From Alphaproteobacteria bacterium (GTDB lineage Bacteria; Pseudomonadota; Alphaproteobacteria; Bin95), in contig JAJDVH010000059.1 of the NCBI GenBank assembly GCA_022826185.1, forward strand, positions 1 through 43,623: a stretch of 43,623 nt of DNA, written 5' to 3'. Below, piece by piece: positions 9,774 through 18,135 of the stretch. Numbering within the stretch: position 1 is the first letter of the stretch; each line of letters opens with the position of its first letter. Made by a program: the position numbers and the translations under genes. The notes beneath the pieces are model-generated. The model was not told the DNA's origin. It did no database searches and saw nothing but the letters and a program-made list of their open reading frames with translations.

Positions 9774-9802
9774 TGTATAGGGACGCAGCCGAAGCGGGTC
9801 AA
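9774..9802 (-). promoter_or_regulatory. Sigma-70-type promoter of rpmB
   Basis: On the minus strand TTGACC (9797-9802) and TATACA (9774-9779) are separated by 17 bases, close to the vegetative consensus. It reads towards rpmB, with the start codon about 45 bases downstream of the -10 element. A strong promoter is expected for a ribosomal protein gene. It was called from sequence pattern only. Confidence 0.65.
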
Positions 9803-9815
9803 GCGCCCGGGCGCG

Positions 9816-10634
9816 TCAGCTTCCCAGTTCCCGGGAACGATTGGCCGCCGCCACGACCGCCCGCCGCATCAGCGCCGCCAGCCCGTCATCCGCCATCAGC
9901 ACGTCGAGGGCGGCCGCCGTAGTCCCCCCGGGGCTGGTGACGTTGCGCCTCAGCGTGTCCGCGCTCTCCGGCGACCGGTTCAGCAGTTCCCCGGCGCCGG
10001 AAACGGTGGCGCGGGCGAGGCGCATCGCCATGTCTGCCGGCAATCCTTCGCGCTGGCCCGCCGCGGCCAGCGCCTCGACCAGGTAGAACACGTAGGCCGG
10101 TCCGCTGCCGGACACGGCCGTCACCGCGTCCATGGCCGCCTCGTCGCCGAGCCAGACGACCTCGCCGACCGCCTCGCAGATCGTCTGGCAAAGCGTCATC
10201 TGCGCAGGATCGACATGGCGGTTGGCGGTGAGGGCCGCAATGCCGCGGCCGACCGCCGCCGGCGTGTTCGGCATGGCGCGGACGACCGCTGCGCCCCGGC
10301 CCAGAATTCGTTCGAAGAACGCAACCGGAGTGCCGGCGGCTATCGAAAGAAAGACGGGCGCGCCATGTCCCGTATACCTGCCGTAAGCCGGAACGACTTC
10401 GTCCATGACCTGCGGCTTGACGGCGAAGATGACCGCGTCCGGGCGCACCCGGTCGGTGACGTTTTCGAGAGCCGTCGTGATATGGACGCCGGGCTTGCCG
10501 TGAAATTCCTGCGTGGCCGCTTCTTCCGGTTCGACGACCACGATCTGGTCGGCGAAGCGCCGCTCCAGCCAGCCCGTCAACAGGGCGCCGCCCATCTTGC
10601 CGCAGCCGACAAGGATCAGGTTAGGAGTGCTCAT
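9816..10634 (-). CDS. proC: Pyrroline-5-carboxylate reductase
   Basis: This 272-residue enzyme reduces 1-pyrroline-5-carboxylate to proline with NAD(P)H. The N-terminal Rossmann motif is LVGCGKMGGALL. AVKPQVMDEV follows, then RAMPNTPAAVGRG, and the C-terminal dimerisation domain has AVSGSGPAYVFYLVEAL and VTSPGGTTAAALDVL, all family signatures. The start codon overlaps the stop of the YbjN-like gene by 4 bases, so the two are probably translated together. That pairing recurs in Alphaproteobacteria. Confidence 0.97.
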   Translation of the reverse strand: MSTPNLILVGCGKMGGALLTGWLERRFADQIVVVEPEEAATQEFHGKPGVHITTALENVTDRVRPDAVIFAVKPQVMDEVVPAYGRYTGHGAPVFLSIAAGTPVAFFERILGRGAAVVRAMPNTPAAVGRGIAALTANRHVDPAQMTLCQTICEAVGEVVWLGDEAAMDAVTAVSGSGPAYVFYLVEALAAAGQREGLPADMAMRLARATVSGAGELLNRSPESADTLRRNVTSPGGTTAAALDVLMADDGLAALMRRAVVAAANRSRELGS

Positions 10635-11125
10635 GCCTCACCCATCGGATGGATCATGGCGGCGGCAACCGCCTTTGCCGGCGGCTTGCCGCCCCACAGC
10701 GCATGCTGGAACGCGGGATAGAATTGGTCCAGCCCGCCGGTGGCCGCATGCAGGACATCCTCGAACAGTTCCCGGGAGGCCGAAGCGCCGCGCAGCGGGA
10801 CGGCGTGGCGGAAGCAAAGCGCGCCCGCATCGCGGTCGAAGCAGAAATGCCCCATCGACAGGATATCGTTGGCGTAGATCAGCATTTCCCGCAGCGCGTC
10901 CTGTCCGTCCAGGGGCACCGGCAGCCGGCAGGCCGCGGCAATCTGCACGATTGCGGTGCGCGCGTGCCAGGCCGCGCAAACGGATGTGTCGCCCCAGTTT
11001 CCCTGAAGCTCGGCGGTGATGGTGTGCGGGTCGTCGCGGGCGTAGGTCCAGTCCCGGACCCGCGCAATATCTTCGACCAGATCGATGGGGTTCCCGGATC
11101 CGGCATGAGTGTTTTGCGCAAGCAT
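10631..11125 (-). CDS. YbjN domain-containing protein
   Basis: This 164-residue protein is of the YbjN family, which has a fold like type III secretion chaperones; its biochemical role is not settled. It shows the family pattern of an N-terminal region with VRDWTYARDDPHTITAEL, a central HARTAIVQIAAACRLPV strand block, and a helical part with LIYANDILSMGHFCFD. It ends by overlapping the proC start by 4 bases, suggesting a shared transcript and perhaps a chaperone-like link. ATG at 11125 was chosen; an upstream GAGG can serve as ribosome-binding site. Confidence 0.75.
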   Translation of the reverse strand: MLAQNTHAGSGNPIDLVEDIARVRDWTYARDDPHTITAELQGNWGDTSVCAAWHARTAIVQIAAACRLPVPLDGQDALREMLIYANDILSMGHFCFDRDAGALCFRHAVPLRGASASRELFEDVLHAATGGLDQFYPAFQHALWGGKPPAKAVAAAMIHPMGEA

Positions 11126-11240
11126 GAGGCCTCATACAGCACAATATGTCGTATTGCCAACGACTCCGGGGCCCTACTTGTGGAAAAATTCAACGGCACG
11201 AGCCGGTCGGAAGGCGGGTTCGGGCAAACGGTTCGCGGCG

Positions 11241-11268
11241 TTGTCATGCAGGCAGGACAGGCTATATT
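11241..11268 (+). promoter_or_regulatory. Sigma-70-type promoter for the pcm-tolC-popZ-valS block
   Basis: TTGTCA (11241-11246) and TATATT (11263-11268) are separated by 16 bases, about 30 bases before the pcm start at 11298. This is the only good promoter-like pair seen in the 172-base gap between the divergent YbjN-like and pcm genes. Confidence 0.55.
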
Positions 11269-11297
11269 CGCCGAAAGCGGGAAGCGGGCGGACGTCG

Positions 11298-11951
11298 ATG
11301 AGCGAATATGTCGTCCAAAGGGCGAATATGGTGGAGTGCCAGTTGCGCGCCGGCCGGGTCACGAATTCGGCATTGCTCGACGCGATGGGCAGCGTGGCGC
11401 GCGAGGAGTTCGCCCCGATAGCGTTGAAGCCGATGGCCTATGTGGATGAAGACCTCCGGTTCCGGGGCCGGGTTCTGGTGGAGCCGATGGTCTTTGCGCG
11501 CCTGGTGCAATGCGCCGAGCCGGGGCCGGACGACTATGTCCTCGATGTCGGCGCGGGGCTCGGCTACTCAAGCGCTGTTCTCGGCCGCATGGCGAGCGCC
11601 GTCGTGGCCCTGGAGAGCGACCGGGACCTCGCGGACCGCGCCCGCAAGGCGCTGGCGGAGACGGCCAGCGACAATGTCCTTGTGGTGGAAGGGTCCCTTG
11701 AGGCCGGCTGCCCGGAGGAGGCGCCGTTCAATGTCATCGTGATCGAGGGCGCCGTCGCATCCGTTCCGCCGGCGCTGCTGGAGCAGTTGGCCGAAGGCGG
11801 CCGGCTGGCGGCGGTCGTGCGTTCCGGCGACGGCCTCGGGCGGGCGACGATCTACGCGAAGCGGAGCGGCACGGTTTCCGCCCGCACCGTTTTCGACGCC
11901 GGCACACCCTATGTCGCGGGCTTCGAGCCCAAGCAGGAGTTCGTGTTTTGA
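11298..11951 (+). CDS. pcm: Protein-L-isoaspartate O-methyltransferase family protein
   Basis: This 217-residue SAM-dependent methyltransferase is of the family that repairs isoaspartyl damage in proteins. The SAM-binding motif I, VLDVGAGLGYSSAVL, starts at residue 81. VVALESDRDLADRARKAL is the next SAM-contact strand, and APFNVIVIEGAV corresponds to motif II. The N terminus (residues 1-20) contains NMVECQLRAGRVTN, common in the alphaproteobacterial form encoded before tolC, so isoaspartyl repair itself is not certain. Frame upstream of ATG 11298 is open but has no family similarity. The stop overlaps the TTG start of tolC. Confidence 0.85.
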   Translation: MSEYVVQRANMVECQLRAGRVTNSALLDAMGSVAREEFAPIALKPMAYVDEDLRFRGRVLVEPMVFARLVQCAEPGPDDYVLDVGAGLGYSSAVLGRMASAVVALESDRDLADRARKALAETASDNVLVVEGSLEAGCPEEAPFNVIVIEGAVASVPPALLEQLAEGGRLAAVVRSGDGLGRATIYAKRSGTVSARTVFDAGTPYVAGFEPKQEFVF

Positions 11952-13372
11952 ACGCTCGACGGTTCCGACGTGCGTCTCTCCCGGCCGTAGCGGCGGCGCT
12001 TGCGCTTGCCCTGCCTGCGGTCGCCGCCGGCGACACGCTGCTGGAGGCGATGGCGAAGGCCTATGTCGCGAATCCGCAACTGGAAGCGGAACGCGCGCGC
12101 CTGCGCGCCGCCGACGAGGGCGTGCCCCAGGCGCTGTCCGGCTGGCGGCCGACGGTAACGGCCAGAGGCAGCGTGGGTTATGGCCAGTACAACACCAGGA
12201 GACGGTCGGGTTCCCCCCCTATTATTCCTCTTCGCTGGAATGAAAGCACCCAATCGCGCAATCCGACGAGCGTGCGGGTCGAGGCGACGCAGCCGCTTTA
12301 TGACGGGAACCGGAGTACGGCCCGGCTGCAGGCGGCCAAGCACCGGGTTTCCGCCCAGCGTGCGCGCCTTGTGTCCATCGAGCAGACGGTCTTCCTCAGC
12401 ACCGGCGTCACATTCATGGATGTGGTCCGCGACCAGGCGGTGGTCGAACTCACCGTCAACAATGTCGCCGTGCTGCGCCGGCGCCTTCAGGCGGCGCAGG
12501 ACCAGTTCGAGGTCGGCGAGGTGACGCGCACCGATGTTGCGCAGGCGGAGGCGCGGCTGGCGCGCGCCATCGCCGAACAGGCCTCCGCCGAAGGCCAGCT
12601 GGAAGCGTCGCGCGCCGGTTATGAGCGCGTGGTCGGCGAGCTTCCCGGCCGGCTGGAGGCGCCCCCGCCGCTCGCCGGCCTGCCCGCGACGAAGGAAGAG
12701 GCGGTCGAGGCTGCCTCGCAGCAACATCCGGATGTGACGGCCGCTTCCTTCGAGGAGCAGGCGGCGCTGGCGGATGCCGACGCGATCCGGAGCGAATTGC
12801 TGCCGAGGGTGAACCTTGTCGGGACCGTCTCCCACGCCTCCGACGCCAGCGGGCGCGGGACCCGCAACAACGACGTGACCGTCGCCGCCACGGTTTCCAT
12901 GCCCCTCTACGAGGCGGGCAGCGTCACCTCCCGCCGGCGCGCGGCCATCGAAACCGCCTCGCGCATGCGCGCCGTGACCGAGGACCGCCGCCGCGTCGCA
13001 ATCGAACAGGCGGTCCGGGCATGGGAGAACCTTGCATCCGCGCAGGCCCGGATGGAGTCGCTGGAAACTGAGGTCCGGGCCTCGGAGATTGCGCTGGACG
13101 GCCTGCAGCAGGAAGCCGAGGTCGGCACCCGCACCCTGCTCGACGTGCTGGATGCGGAGCAGGACCTTCTGGATGCCCGCGTGAATGTGGTGCGCACCAA
13201 GCAGGCGGAGGCGGTGGCCAGCTACCAGCTGGCGGCCGCGATGGGCCGCCTGACGGCGGAGGCCCAGCAGGTGCCCGTGCCGCTGTACGACTACCGGGAA
13301 AACTACGACCGCGTCCGCTCCCTCCGGTGGGACCCGGGCGCAATATTCGGCGGAGGCCGCAAAGATGAGTGA
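11948..13372 (+). CDS. tolC: TolC family outer membrane efflux protein
   Basis: This 474-residue outer-membrane channel protein serves type I secretion or multidrug efflux. It begins with a signal peptide (basic MNARRFRRASLP, hydrophobic core to about residue 27, then AAGDTLLEAM). Two long helical OEP repeats follow, with signatures such as FEVGEVTRTDVAQAEARLA in the first half and GTRTLLDVLDAEQDLLDARV in the second. The start is TTG at 11948, supported by AGGAG at 11935-11939 with 8-base spacing; later ATGs would remove the signal peptide. It overlaps both neighbours, pcm upstream and the popZ-like gene downstream by 8 bases. Confidence 0.93.
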   Translation: MNARRFRRASLPAVAAALALALPAVAAGDTLLEAMAKAYVANPQLEAERARLRAADEGVPQALSGWRPTVTARGSVGYGQYNTRRRSGSPPIIPLRWNESTQSRNPTSVRVEATQPLYDGNRSTARLQAAKHRVSAQRARLVSIEQTVFLSTGVTFMDVVRDQAVVELTVNNVAVLRRRLQAAQDQFEVGEVTRTDVAQAEARLARAIAEQASAEGQLEASRAGYERVVGELPGRLEAPPPLAGLPATKEEAVEAASQQHPDVTAASFEEQAALADADAIRSELLPRVNLVGTVSHASDASGRGTRNNDVTVAATVSMPLYEAGSVTSRRRAAIETASRMRAVTEDRRRVAIEQAVRAWENLASAQARMESLETEVRASEIALDGLQQEAEVGTRTLLDVLDAEQDLLDARVNVVRTKQAEAVASYQLAAAMGRLTAEAQQVPVPLYDYRENYDRVRSLRWDPGAIFGGGRKDE

Positions 13373-13817
13373 TCCTGCAGGCGGCGGCGGACGCGGCGAG
13401 GACGAACGGACCATGGAGGAAATCATGGCGACCATCGGCAAGGCTGTGACCGAGGAAAGTCGAGGCAGCGGGGCTGCGGAGCTGGAAGCCGGCGACGACG
13501 ACGTGCTGGAACTCGTCGACGAAGTGCCGCCGGAAGGCGATGCCCCCGCCGCCGGCGCGGAGGCGGAAGAACTGGTTTCGACGGTGGCCGCGGCCGCGTC
13601 GGCCGAGGCGTTTTCCGGCCTCGCCAAAGCGGTGGCGCAGGACGAGACGGCGGCGCGGCGGCTGCCCGTCAGCGAAGGCGGGGAGACGATTGAGGATATG
13701 GTCCGCGCCATGCTCAAGCCGATGCTGAGCGAATGGCTGGACGCGCATCTGCCCGACATCGTCGAGCGTCTGGTCGAAGAGGAGATTCAACGCCTGTCGC
13801 GGTCCGGCAGGCGCTGA
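13365..13817 (+). CDS. popZ: PopZ-like polar organising protein (DUF2497)
   Basis: This 150-residue acidic protein has the layout of PopZ, the cell-pole hub that anchors centromeres and recruits cell-cycle proteins. The N-terminal helix DERTMEEIMATIGKAVTEE (residues 13-31) matches the short binding helix of PopZ. Residues 32-105 are Asp/Glu/Ala/Pro-rich and disordered-looking. Residues 108-146, from ETIEDMVRAMLKPMLSEW to VERLVEEEIQRL, match the C-terminal oligomerisation helices. It is rather short for the family, with a compact linker. The position between tolC and valS is the usual alphaproteobacterial one. ATG at 13365 overlaps tolC by 8 bases. Confidence 0.85.
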   Translation: MSDPAGGGGRGEDERTMEEIMATIGKAVTEESRGSGAAELEAGDDDVLELVDEVPPEGDAPAAGAEAEELVSTVAAAASAEAFSGLAKAVAQDETAARRLPVSEGGETIEDMVRAMLKPMLSEWLDAHLPDIVERLVEEEIQRLSRSGRR

Positions 13818-13850
13818 CGGGCCTTTCCCCTCCGATAGAACGGATTTCCC

Positions 13851-16472
13851 ATGCTGGAGAAGACCTACCGTTCCGACGCGGTGGAAGCGCCGCGCTATGA
13901 CGCCTGGGAGCGCGCCGGCGCCTTCGCCGCGGGCGTGAAGGCGGACGCGGCGCCCTACACGATCATGATGCCGCCGCCGAATGTGACCGGCAGCCTGCAT
14001 ATGGGCCACGGCCTTACCTTCACGCTCCAGGACATCCTGATCCGCTACCACCGCATGAGAGGCCGGGACGCGCTCTGGCAGCCCGGCACGGACCATGCCG
14101 GAATCGCGACGCAGATGGTGGTGGAGCGCCAGCTCGACGAGGAAGGCCTCAAGCGAACCGACCTCGGGCGCGACGGGTTCGTGGACCGGGTCTGGGAGTG
14201 GAAGGCGGAATCGGGCGGGCAGATCACCCGCCAGCTGCGCTCGCTCGGCGCGTCGGCCGACTGGGCGCGCGAGCGTTTCACCATGGACGAGGGCCTGTCG
14301 AACGCGGTCACCAGAGTTTTCGTGCAGCTTTACCGCGAAGGCCTGATCTACAAGGACCAGCGGCTCGTGAACTGGGACCCGGCGCTGGAGACCGCGATCT
14401 CGGACCTGGAGGTGCAGCAGACCGAGACCGACGGCCATCTCTGGTATATCCGCTATCCCGTCGAAGGCAGGGAGGGCGAAAGCCTCACCGTCGCCACGAC
14501 GCGGCCCGAGACGATGCTGGGCGATACGGGCGTGGCGGTGCATCCGGACGACCCGCGCTACAGGCACTTGATCGGCAGCCATTGCATCCTGCCGCTGGTC
14601 GGCCGGCGCATTCCCATCGTGGCCGATGCCCATGCCGACCCGGAACAGGGATCGGGCGCAGTCAAGATCACCCCGGCGCACGACTTCAACGATTTCGAGG
14701 TCGGACGGCGCCACGGGCTGGATGTCGTCAACATCTTCGACCGGACCGCGCATCTGAACGACACGGCGCCGGAGGCCTATCGCGGCCTGGAGCGGTTCGC
14801 CGCACGAGAGCGCGTGGTCGCCGATCTGGAGGCGGCGGGCGTGCTGGAGCGCGTCGAGCGCCACCGCCACACGGTCCCCTATGGCGACCGGGGCGGCGTG
14901 CCCATCGAGCCCTACCTGACCGAGCAGTGGTATGCCGACGCCGCGACCCTCGCGAAACCGGCCATCGAGGCGGTCGAGACCGGGCGCACGCGCTTCGTGC
15001 CGGAGAACTGGGCCAAGACCTATTTCGAGTGGATGCGCAACATCCAGCCCTGGTGCATCTCGCGCCAGCTCTGGTGGGGGCACCGGATTCCCGCCTGGTA
15101 CGGCCCCGAAGACTCGGTGTTCGTGGCGGAGACCGAGGCCGAGGCGAGGGCCGAGGCCGAGGCGCGTTTCGGACCGGGCGTGGAATTGCTGCAGGACCCG
15201 GACGTGCTCGACACCTGGTTCTCGTCCGCGCTCTGGCCCTTCTCGACGCTGGGTTGGCCCGAACCCGCGCCGGAACTCAAGCGCTACTATCCGGGCGATG
15301 TGCTGGTGACGGGCTTCGATATCATCTTCTTCTGGGTCGCCCGGATGATGATGATGGGCCTGCACTTCATGGGCGATGTGCCGTTCCGCACCGTCTATAT
15401 CCATGCGCTCGTGCGCGACCAGCACGGCGCCAAGATGTCCAAGTCCAAGGGCAACATCATCGACCCGCTGGACATGTGCGCGAGCTACGGGGCCGATGCG
15501 CTGCGGTTCACGCTGGCCGCGCTCGCCGCGCCCGGCCGCGACATCAAGCTCTCCGAAAGCCGGGTCGGGGGCTACCGCAACTTCACCACCAAGCTCTGGA
15601 ACGCCGCGCGGTTCTGCGAGATGAACGGCTGCGCCCCCCGGCCCGGATTCGATCCTGCCGGCGTCGAGCAGACGCTGAACCGCTGGATCGTCGCCCGCAC
15701 CGTCGAGACGCGCCGGCAGGTGGAGGCGGCGATGGACGCCTACCGCTTCAACGAGGTGGCCGACCTGCTTTACCGCTTCGTCTGGGGCGAGTTCTGCGAC
15801 TGGTTCATCGAGTTCGCCAAGCCGGTTTTCGCCGAGGGCGGCGAGGCCGCGGAAGAGACCCGCGCCGCCGCCGCCTGGGTGCTGGACCGCGTCCTGCGGA
15901 TGCTGCATCCGCTGATGCCGTTCGTGACCGAGGAGTTGAACGAGGCGCTCGACCTCGTGGAAGGCGGGCTGATCGGCGCGGCTTGGCCCGATGACGAAGC
16001 GGGCGAGGCGCCGGGCGAGATCGGCTGGGCCATCCAGTTGATCTCCGAGGTCCGCCGGGTGCGCTCCGAGCTCAATGTCCCGGCGGGCGCGAAGATCGAC
16101 GCCGCGCTTGTCGGCGCCGACGGGGAGACCGCCGCCCGCGCTGCGCGCAACGCGCCGCAGATACTCCGGCTGGCGCGGCTGGAAAGCCTGTCGGATGGCC
16201 CGGCGCCGGAGGGTTCGGTCGAGGTGGCGCTTCCCGGCGCGACGGTGGCGCTGAAGCTCGCCGAGGTGATCGACTTCGACAAGGAGCGCGAACGGCTGGA
16301 CCGCGAAGTCGCGAAGATCGATGCGCGGATCTCCGGCATCGACGGCAAGCTCGGCAATGAGCGGTTCCTCTCCCGCGCCCCGGCCGAGGTGGTCGAGGAC
16401 CAGCGGGAGCAGCGCAGCGAACTCGCCGGCCAGCGCGCGGCGCTGGAAGGGGCGCTCGCCCGGCTCGGCTGA
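13851..16472 (+). CDS. valS: Valyl-tRNA synthetase
   Basis: This 873-residue class I aminoacyl-tRNA synthetase charges tRNA-Val. The HIGH motif reads HMGH at residues 50-53, after PPPNVTGSL. The editing domain includes ATTRPETMLGDTGVAVHP. WWGHRIPAWYG precedes the second half of the Rossmann fold, and KMSKS is at residues 528-532. The anticodon-binding domain follows. The last 70 residues, rich in Glu/Arg/Lys, form the ValS C-terminal coiled coil. Complete, and last gene of the plus-strand block. No T-box-like leader is seen, as expected outside Gram-positives. Confidence 0.98.
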   Translation: MLEKTYRSDAVEAPRYDAWERAGAFAAGVKADAAPYTIMMPPPNVTGSLHMGHGLTFTLQDILIRYHRMRGRDALWQPGTDHAGIATQMVVERQLDEEGLKRTDLGRDGFVDRVWEWKAESGGQITRQLRSLGASADWARERFTMDEGLSNAVTRVFVQLYREGLIYKDQRLVNWDPALETAISDLEVQQTETDGHLWYIRYPVEGREGESLTVATTRPETMLGDTGVAVHPDDPRYRHLIGSHCILPLVGRRIPIVADAHADPEQGSGAVKITPAHDFNDFEVGRRHGLDVVNIFDRTAHLNDTAPEAYRGLERFAARERVVADLEAAGVLERVERHRHTVPYGDRGGVPIEPYLTEQWYADAATLAKPAIEAVETGRTRFVPENWAKTYFEWMRNIQPWCISRQLWWGHRIPAWYGPEDSVFVAETEAEARAEAEARFGPGVELLQDPDVLDTWFSSALWPFSTLGWPEPAPELKRYYPGDVLVTGFDIIFFWVARMMMMGLHFMGDVPFRTVYIHALVRDQHGAKMSKSKGNIIDPLDMCASYGADALRFTLAALAAPGRDIKLSESRVGGYRNFTTKLWNAARFCEMNGCAPRPGFDPAGVEQTLNRWIVARTVETRRQVEAAMDAYRFNEVADLLYRFVWGEFCDWFIEFAKPVFAEGGEAAEETRAAAAWVLDRVLRMLHPLMPFVTEELNEALDLVEGGLIGAAWPDDEAGEAPGEIGWAIQLISEVRRVRSELNVPAGAKIDAALVGADGETAARAARNAPQILRLARLESLSDGPAPEGSVEVALPGATVALKLAEVIDFDKERERLDREVAKIDARISGIDGKLGNERFLSRAPAEVVEDQREQRSELAGQRAALEGALARLG

Positions 16473-16475
16473 GGG

Positions 16476-17636
16476 CTATCCCTCTTTCCTGAACGGCGTG
16501 AAGTCCGCGAGGAACTCGATTTCGTCGCCGACGGCATCGCGCTCGCGCTCCAGATAGTCCGCGACCGCCCGGCGGAAATTGCGGTCAGCGATCCAGTGCG
16601 CGCTGTAGGTCTCGACGGGGACGTAGCCGCGCTGGATCTTGTGCTGGCCCTGCGCGCCGGCCTCGACCCGCTGGAGGCCCTCGCGGATCGCGTAGTCGAT
16701 GGCCTGATAGTAGCAGGCCTCGAAATGCAGGAAGCGGAAGCGCGTGTCGCAGCCCCAATTGCGCCCGTAGAGCGTGTCGGCGCCCCGCATGTTGAGCGCG
16801 CCGCAGACGATCCTGCCCTCGCGCCGGCCGACGATCAGCACCGTGTTGTCGGCCATGGTCTCGTGCAGGCGGAAGAAGAAATCGCGCGTGAGGTAGGCGC
16901 CGCCCCACTTCCGGTCCACCGTGTTGCGGTAGAAACGGTGGAACAGGTCCCAGTGCTCCTCGCGCAGGTCGCCGCCGGTCAGCGCTTCGAAGGTGAGACC
17001 CCATTCCTCCAGCGTGCGGCGTTCCTTGCGGATGGTCTTGCGCTTGCGCGAGTTCAGCGCGGCCAGGAAGTCGTCGAAGCTCCGGTAGCCGTCATTGTGC
17101 CAGTGATATTGCTGGCCGAGCCGCTTGAGGAAGCCGAGCTCGCCGAGATAGTCCCACTCCTCTTTCGGGAGGAAATTGACATGGACCGACGACAGGCCGC
17201 TCCGCCTCGCCACCTCGATCATCGCCGAGGCGAGCGCCGCGCGGGCCTGCTCCGCGAACTCGCCCGGCCGCACCAGAAGGCGCGGACCCGGCACCGGCGA
17301 GAAGGGCACGCCGCAAAGCAGCTTGGGGTAGTAGCGACCGCCGGCGCGCTCATAGGCATGCGCCCAGCCGTGGTCGAAGACATACTCGCCATAGCTGTCG
17401 CCGCGCGCATAGAGCGGCGCGACGCCGGAGACCCGGCCCTCATCGTCCTCGACCACGAGATGCTGCGGCAGCCAGCCGGTATCGGCCCCGACCGCGCCGC
17501 CGTCCTCGAGCGCTTTCAGGAAGGCGTGCGAGATGAAGGGATTATCGTCTCCGGCGCAGGCGTCCCAGTCTTGCGCCGGGACAGCGTCGATACCCGACGC
17601 GATACGAACGGAGATCGGTTCCTTGCCGTCGGGCAC
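16476..17636 (-). CDS. FemAB-like GNAT-fold protein (DUF482 / peptidogalycan biosynthesis type)
   Basis: This 386-residue protein of the FemAB_like family resembles acyltransferases with a GNAT fold. Characteristic segments are DNPFISHAFLKALEDGGAV near the N terminus, PFSPVPGPRLL, QYHWHNDGYRSFDDFLAALNSRKRKTIRKER in two adjacent pieces, WGGAYLTRDFFFRLHETM and HFEACYYQAIDYAIREGLQ. The family is widespread in Proteobacteria and its reaction is not established. The gene follows ridA with a 6-base gap and is probably in one transcript with amidase and ridA. It converges on valS. Confidence 0.85.
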   Translation of the reverse strand: MPDGKEPISVRIASGIDAVPAQDWDACAGDDNPFISHAFLKALEDGGAVGADTGWLPQHLVVEDDEGRVSGVAPLYARGDSYGEYVFDHGWAHAYERAGGRYYPKLLCGVPFSPVPGPRLLVRPGEFAEQARAALASAMIEVARRSGLSSVHVNFLPKEEWDYLGELGFLKRLGQQYHWHNDGYRSFDDFLAALNSRKRKTIRKERRTLEEWGLTFEALTGGDLREEHWDLFHRFYRNTVDRKWGGAYLTRDFFFRLHETMADNTVLIVGRREGRIVCGALNMRGADTLYGRNWGCDTRFRFLHFEACYYQAIDYAIREGLQRVEAGAQGQHKIQRGYVPVETYSAHWIADRNFRRAVADYLERERDAVGDEIEFLADFTPFRKEG

Positions 17637-17642
17637 GGGAGG

Positions 17643-18107
17643 TCAGTCGATCTCGAACACGGCATCGACCTCGACCGCGAAGCCCATGGGTAATGCCGGC
17701 GCGCCGACGGCGAACCGGGCATGGCGGCCCTTGTCGCCGAAAATCTCGACGATGAGGTCCGAGGCGCCGTTCACGACCTGGGGATGCTGGACGAAGTCCG
17801 GCGTGCTGGAGACGAAGCCGCCGAGCTTGACCACCCGCGCCACCCGGTCGAGGTCGCCGCCGCAGCCGGCTTTCGCCTGCGCGATGAGGTTGAGCGCGCA
17901 GGCCCTGGCCGCGGCCACGCCCTCGTCGAGGCCGAGATCGTCCCCGAGCCGGCCCTTGTGAACGCCCTGGTTGTTGCCGGAAACCTGCCCGGCCACGAAC
18001 AGCAGCTTGCCGCTCCGGACCCAGGGCACATAGTTGGCGGCGGGCGCGGGCGCCTCCGGCAGTTCGATGCCGAGTTCGGCGAGGCGGGCGTCGATCTTTC
18101 CGGCCAT
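17643..18107 (-). CDS. ridA: RidA family protein
   Basis: This 154-residue protein is of the RidA/YjgF family, trimeric enzymes that hydrolyse reactive enamine/imine intermediates. It shows YVPWVRSGKLLFVAGQVSG, AALN-type ARACALNLIAQAKAG, and RVVKLGGFVSSTPDF. The end, HARFAVGAPALPMGFAVEVD, matches the family's final strand. The length is that of the longer RidA subgroup, with an N-terminal KIDARLAELGIELPEAP extension. It lies 28 bases after the amidase and 6 before the FemAB-like gene. The pairing with an amidase suggests a role in cleaning up nitrogenous intermediates, which is inference. Confidence 0.92.
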   Translation of the reverse strand: MAGKIDARLAELGIELPEAPAPAANYVPWVRSGKLLFVAGQVSGNNQGVHKGRLGDDLGLDEGVAAARACALNLIAQAKAGCGGDLDRVARVVKLGGFVSSTPDFVQHPQVVNGASDLIVEIFGDKGRHARFAVGAPALPMGFAVEVDAVFEID

Positions 18108-18135
18108 GAAGGGGTCTCCGCTTGGGGTCAGGGGG

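Noticed and set aside
12924-15908. Very long open frame on the minus strand opposite tolC, popZ and valS
   Set aside because: High-GC coding sequence often leaves the opposite frame open. The translation is His/Arg/Gly-rich without domains, while the plus-strand genes are unmistakable.
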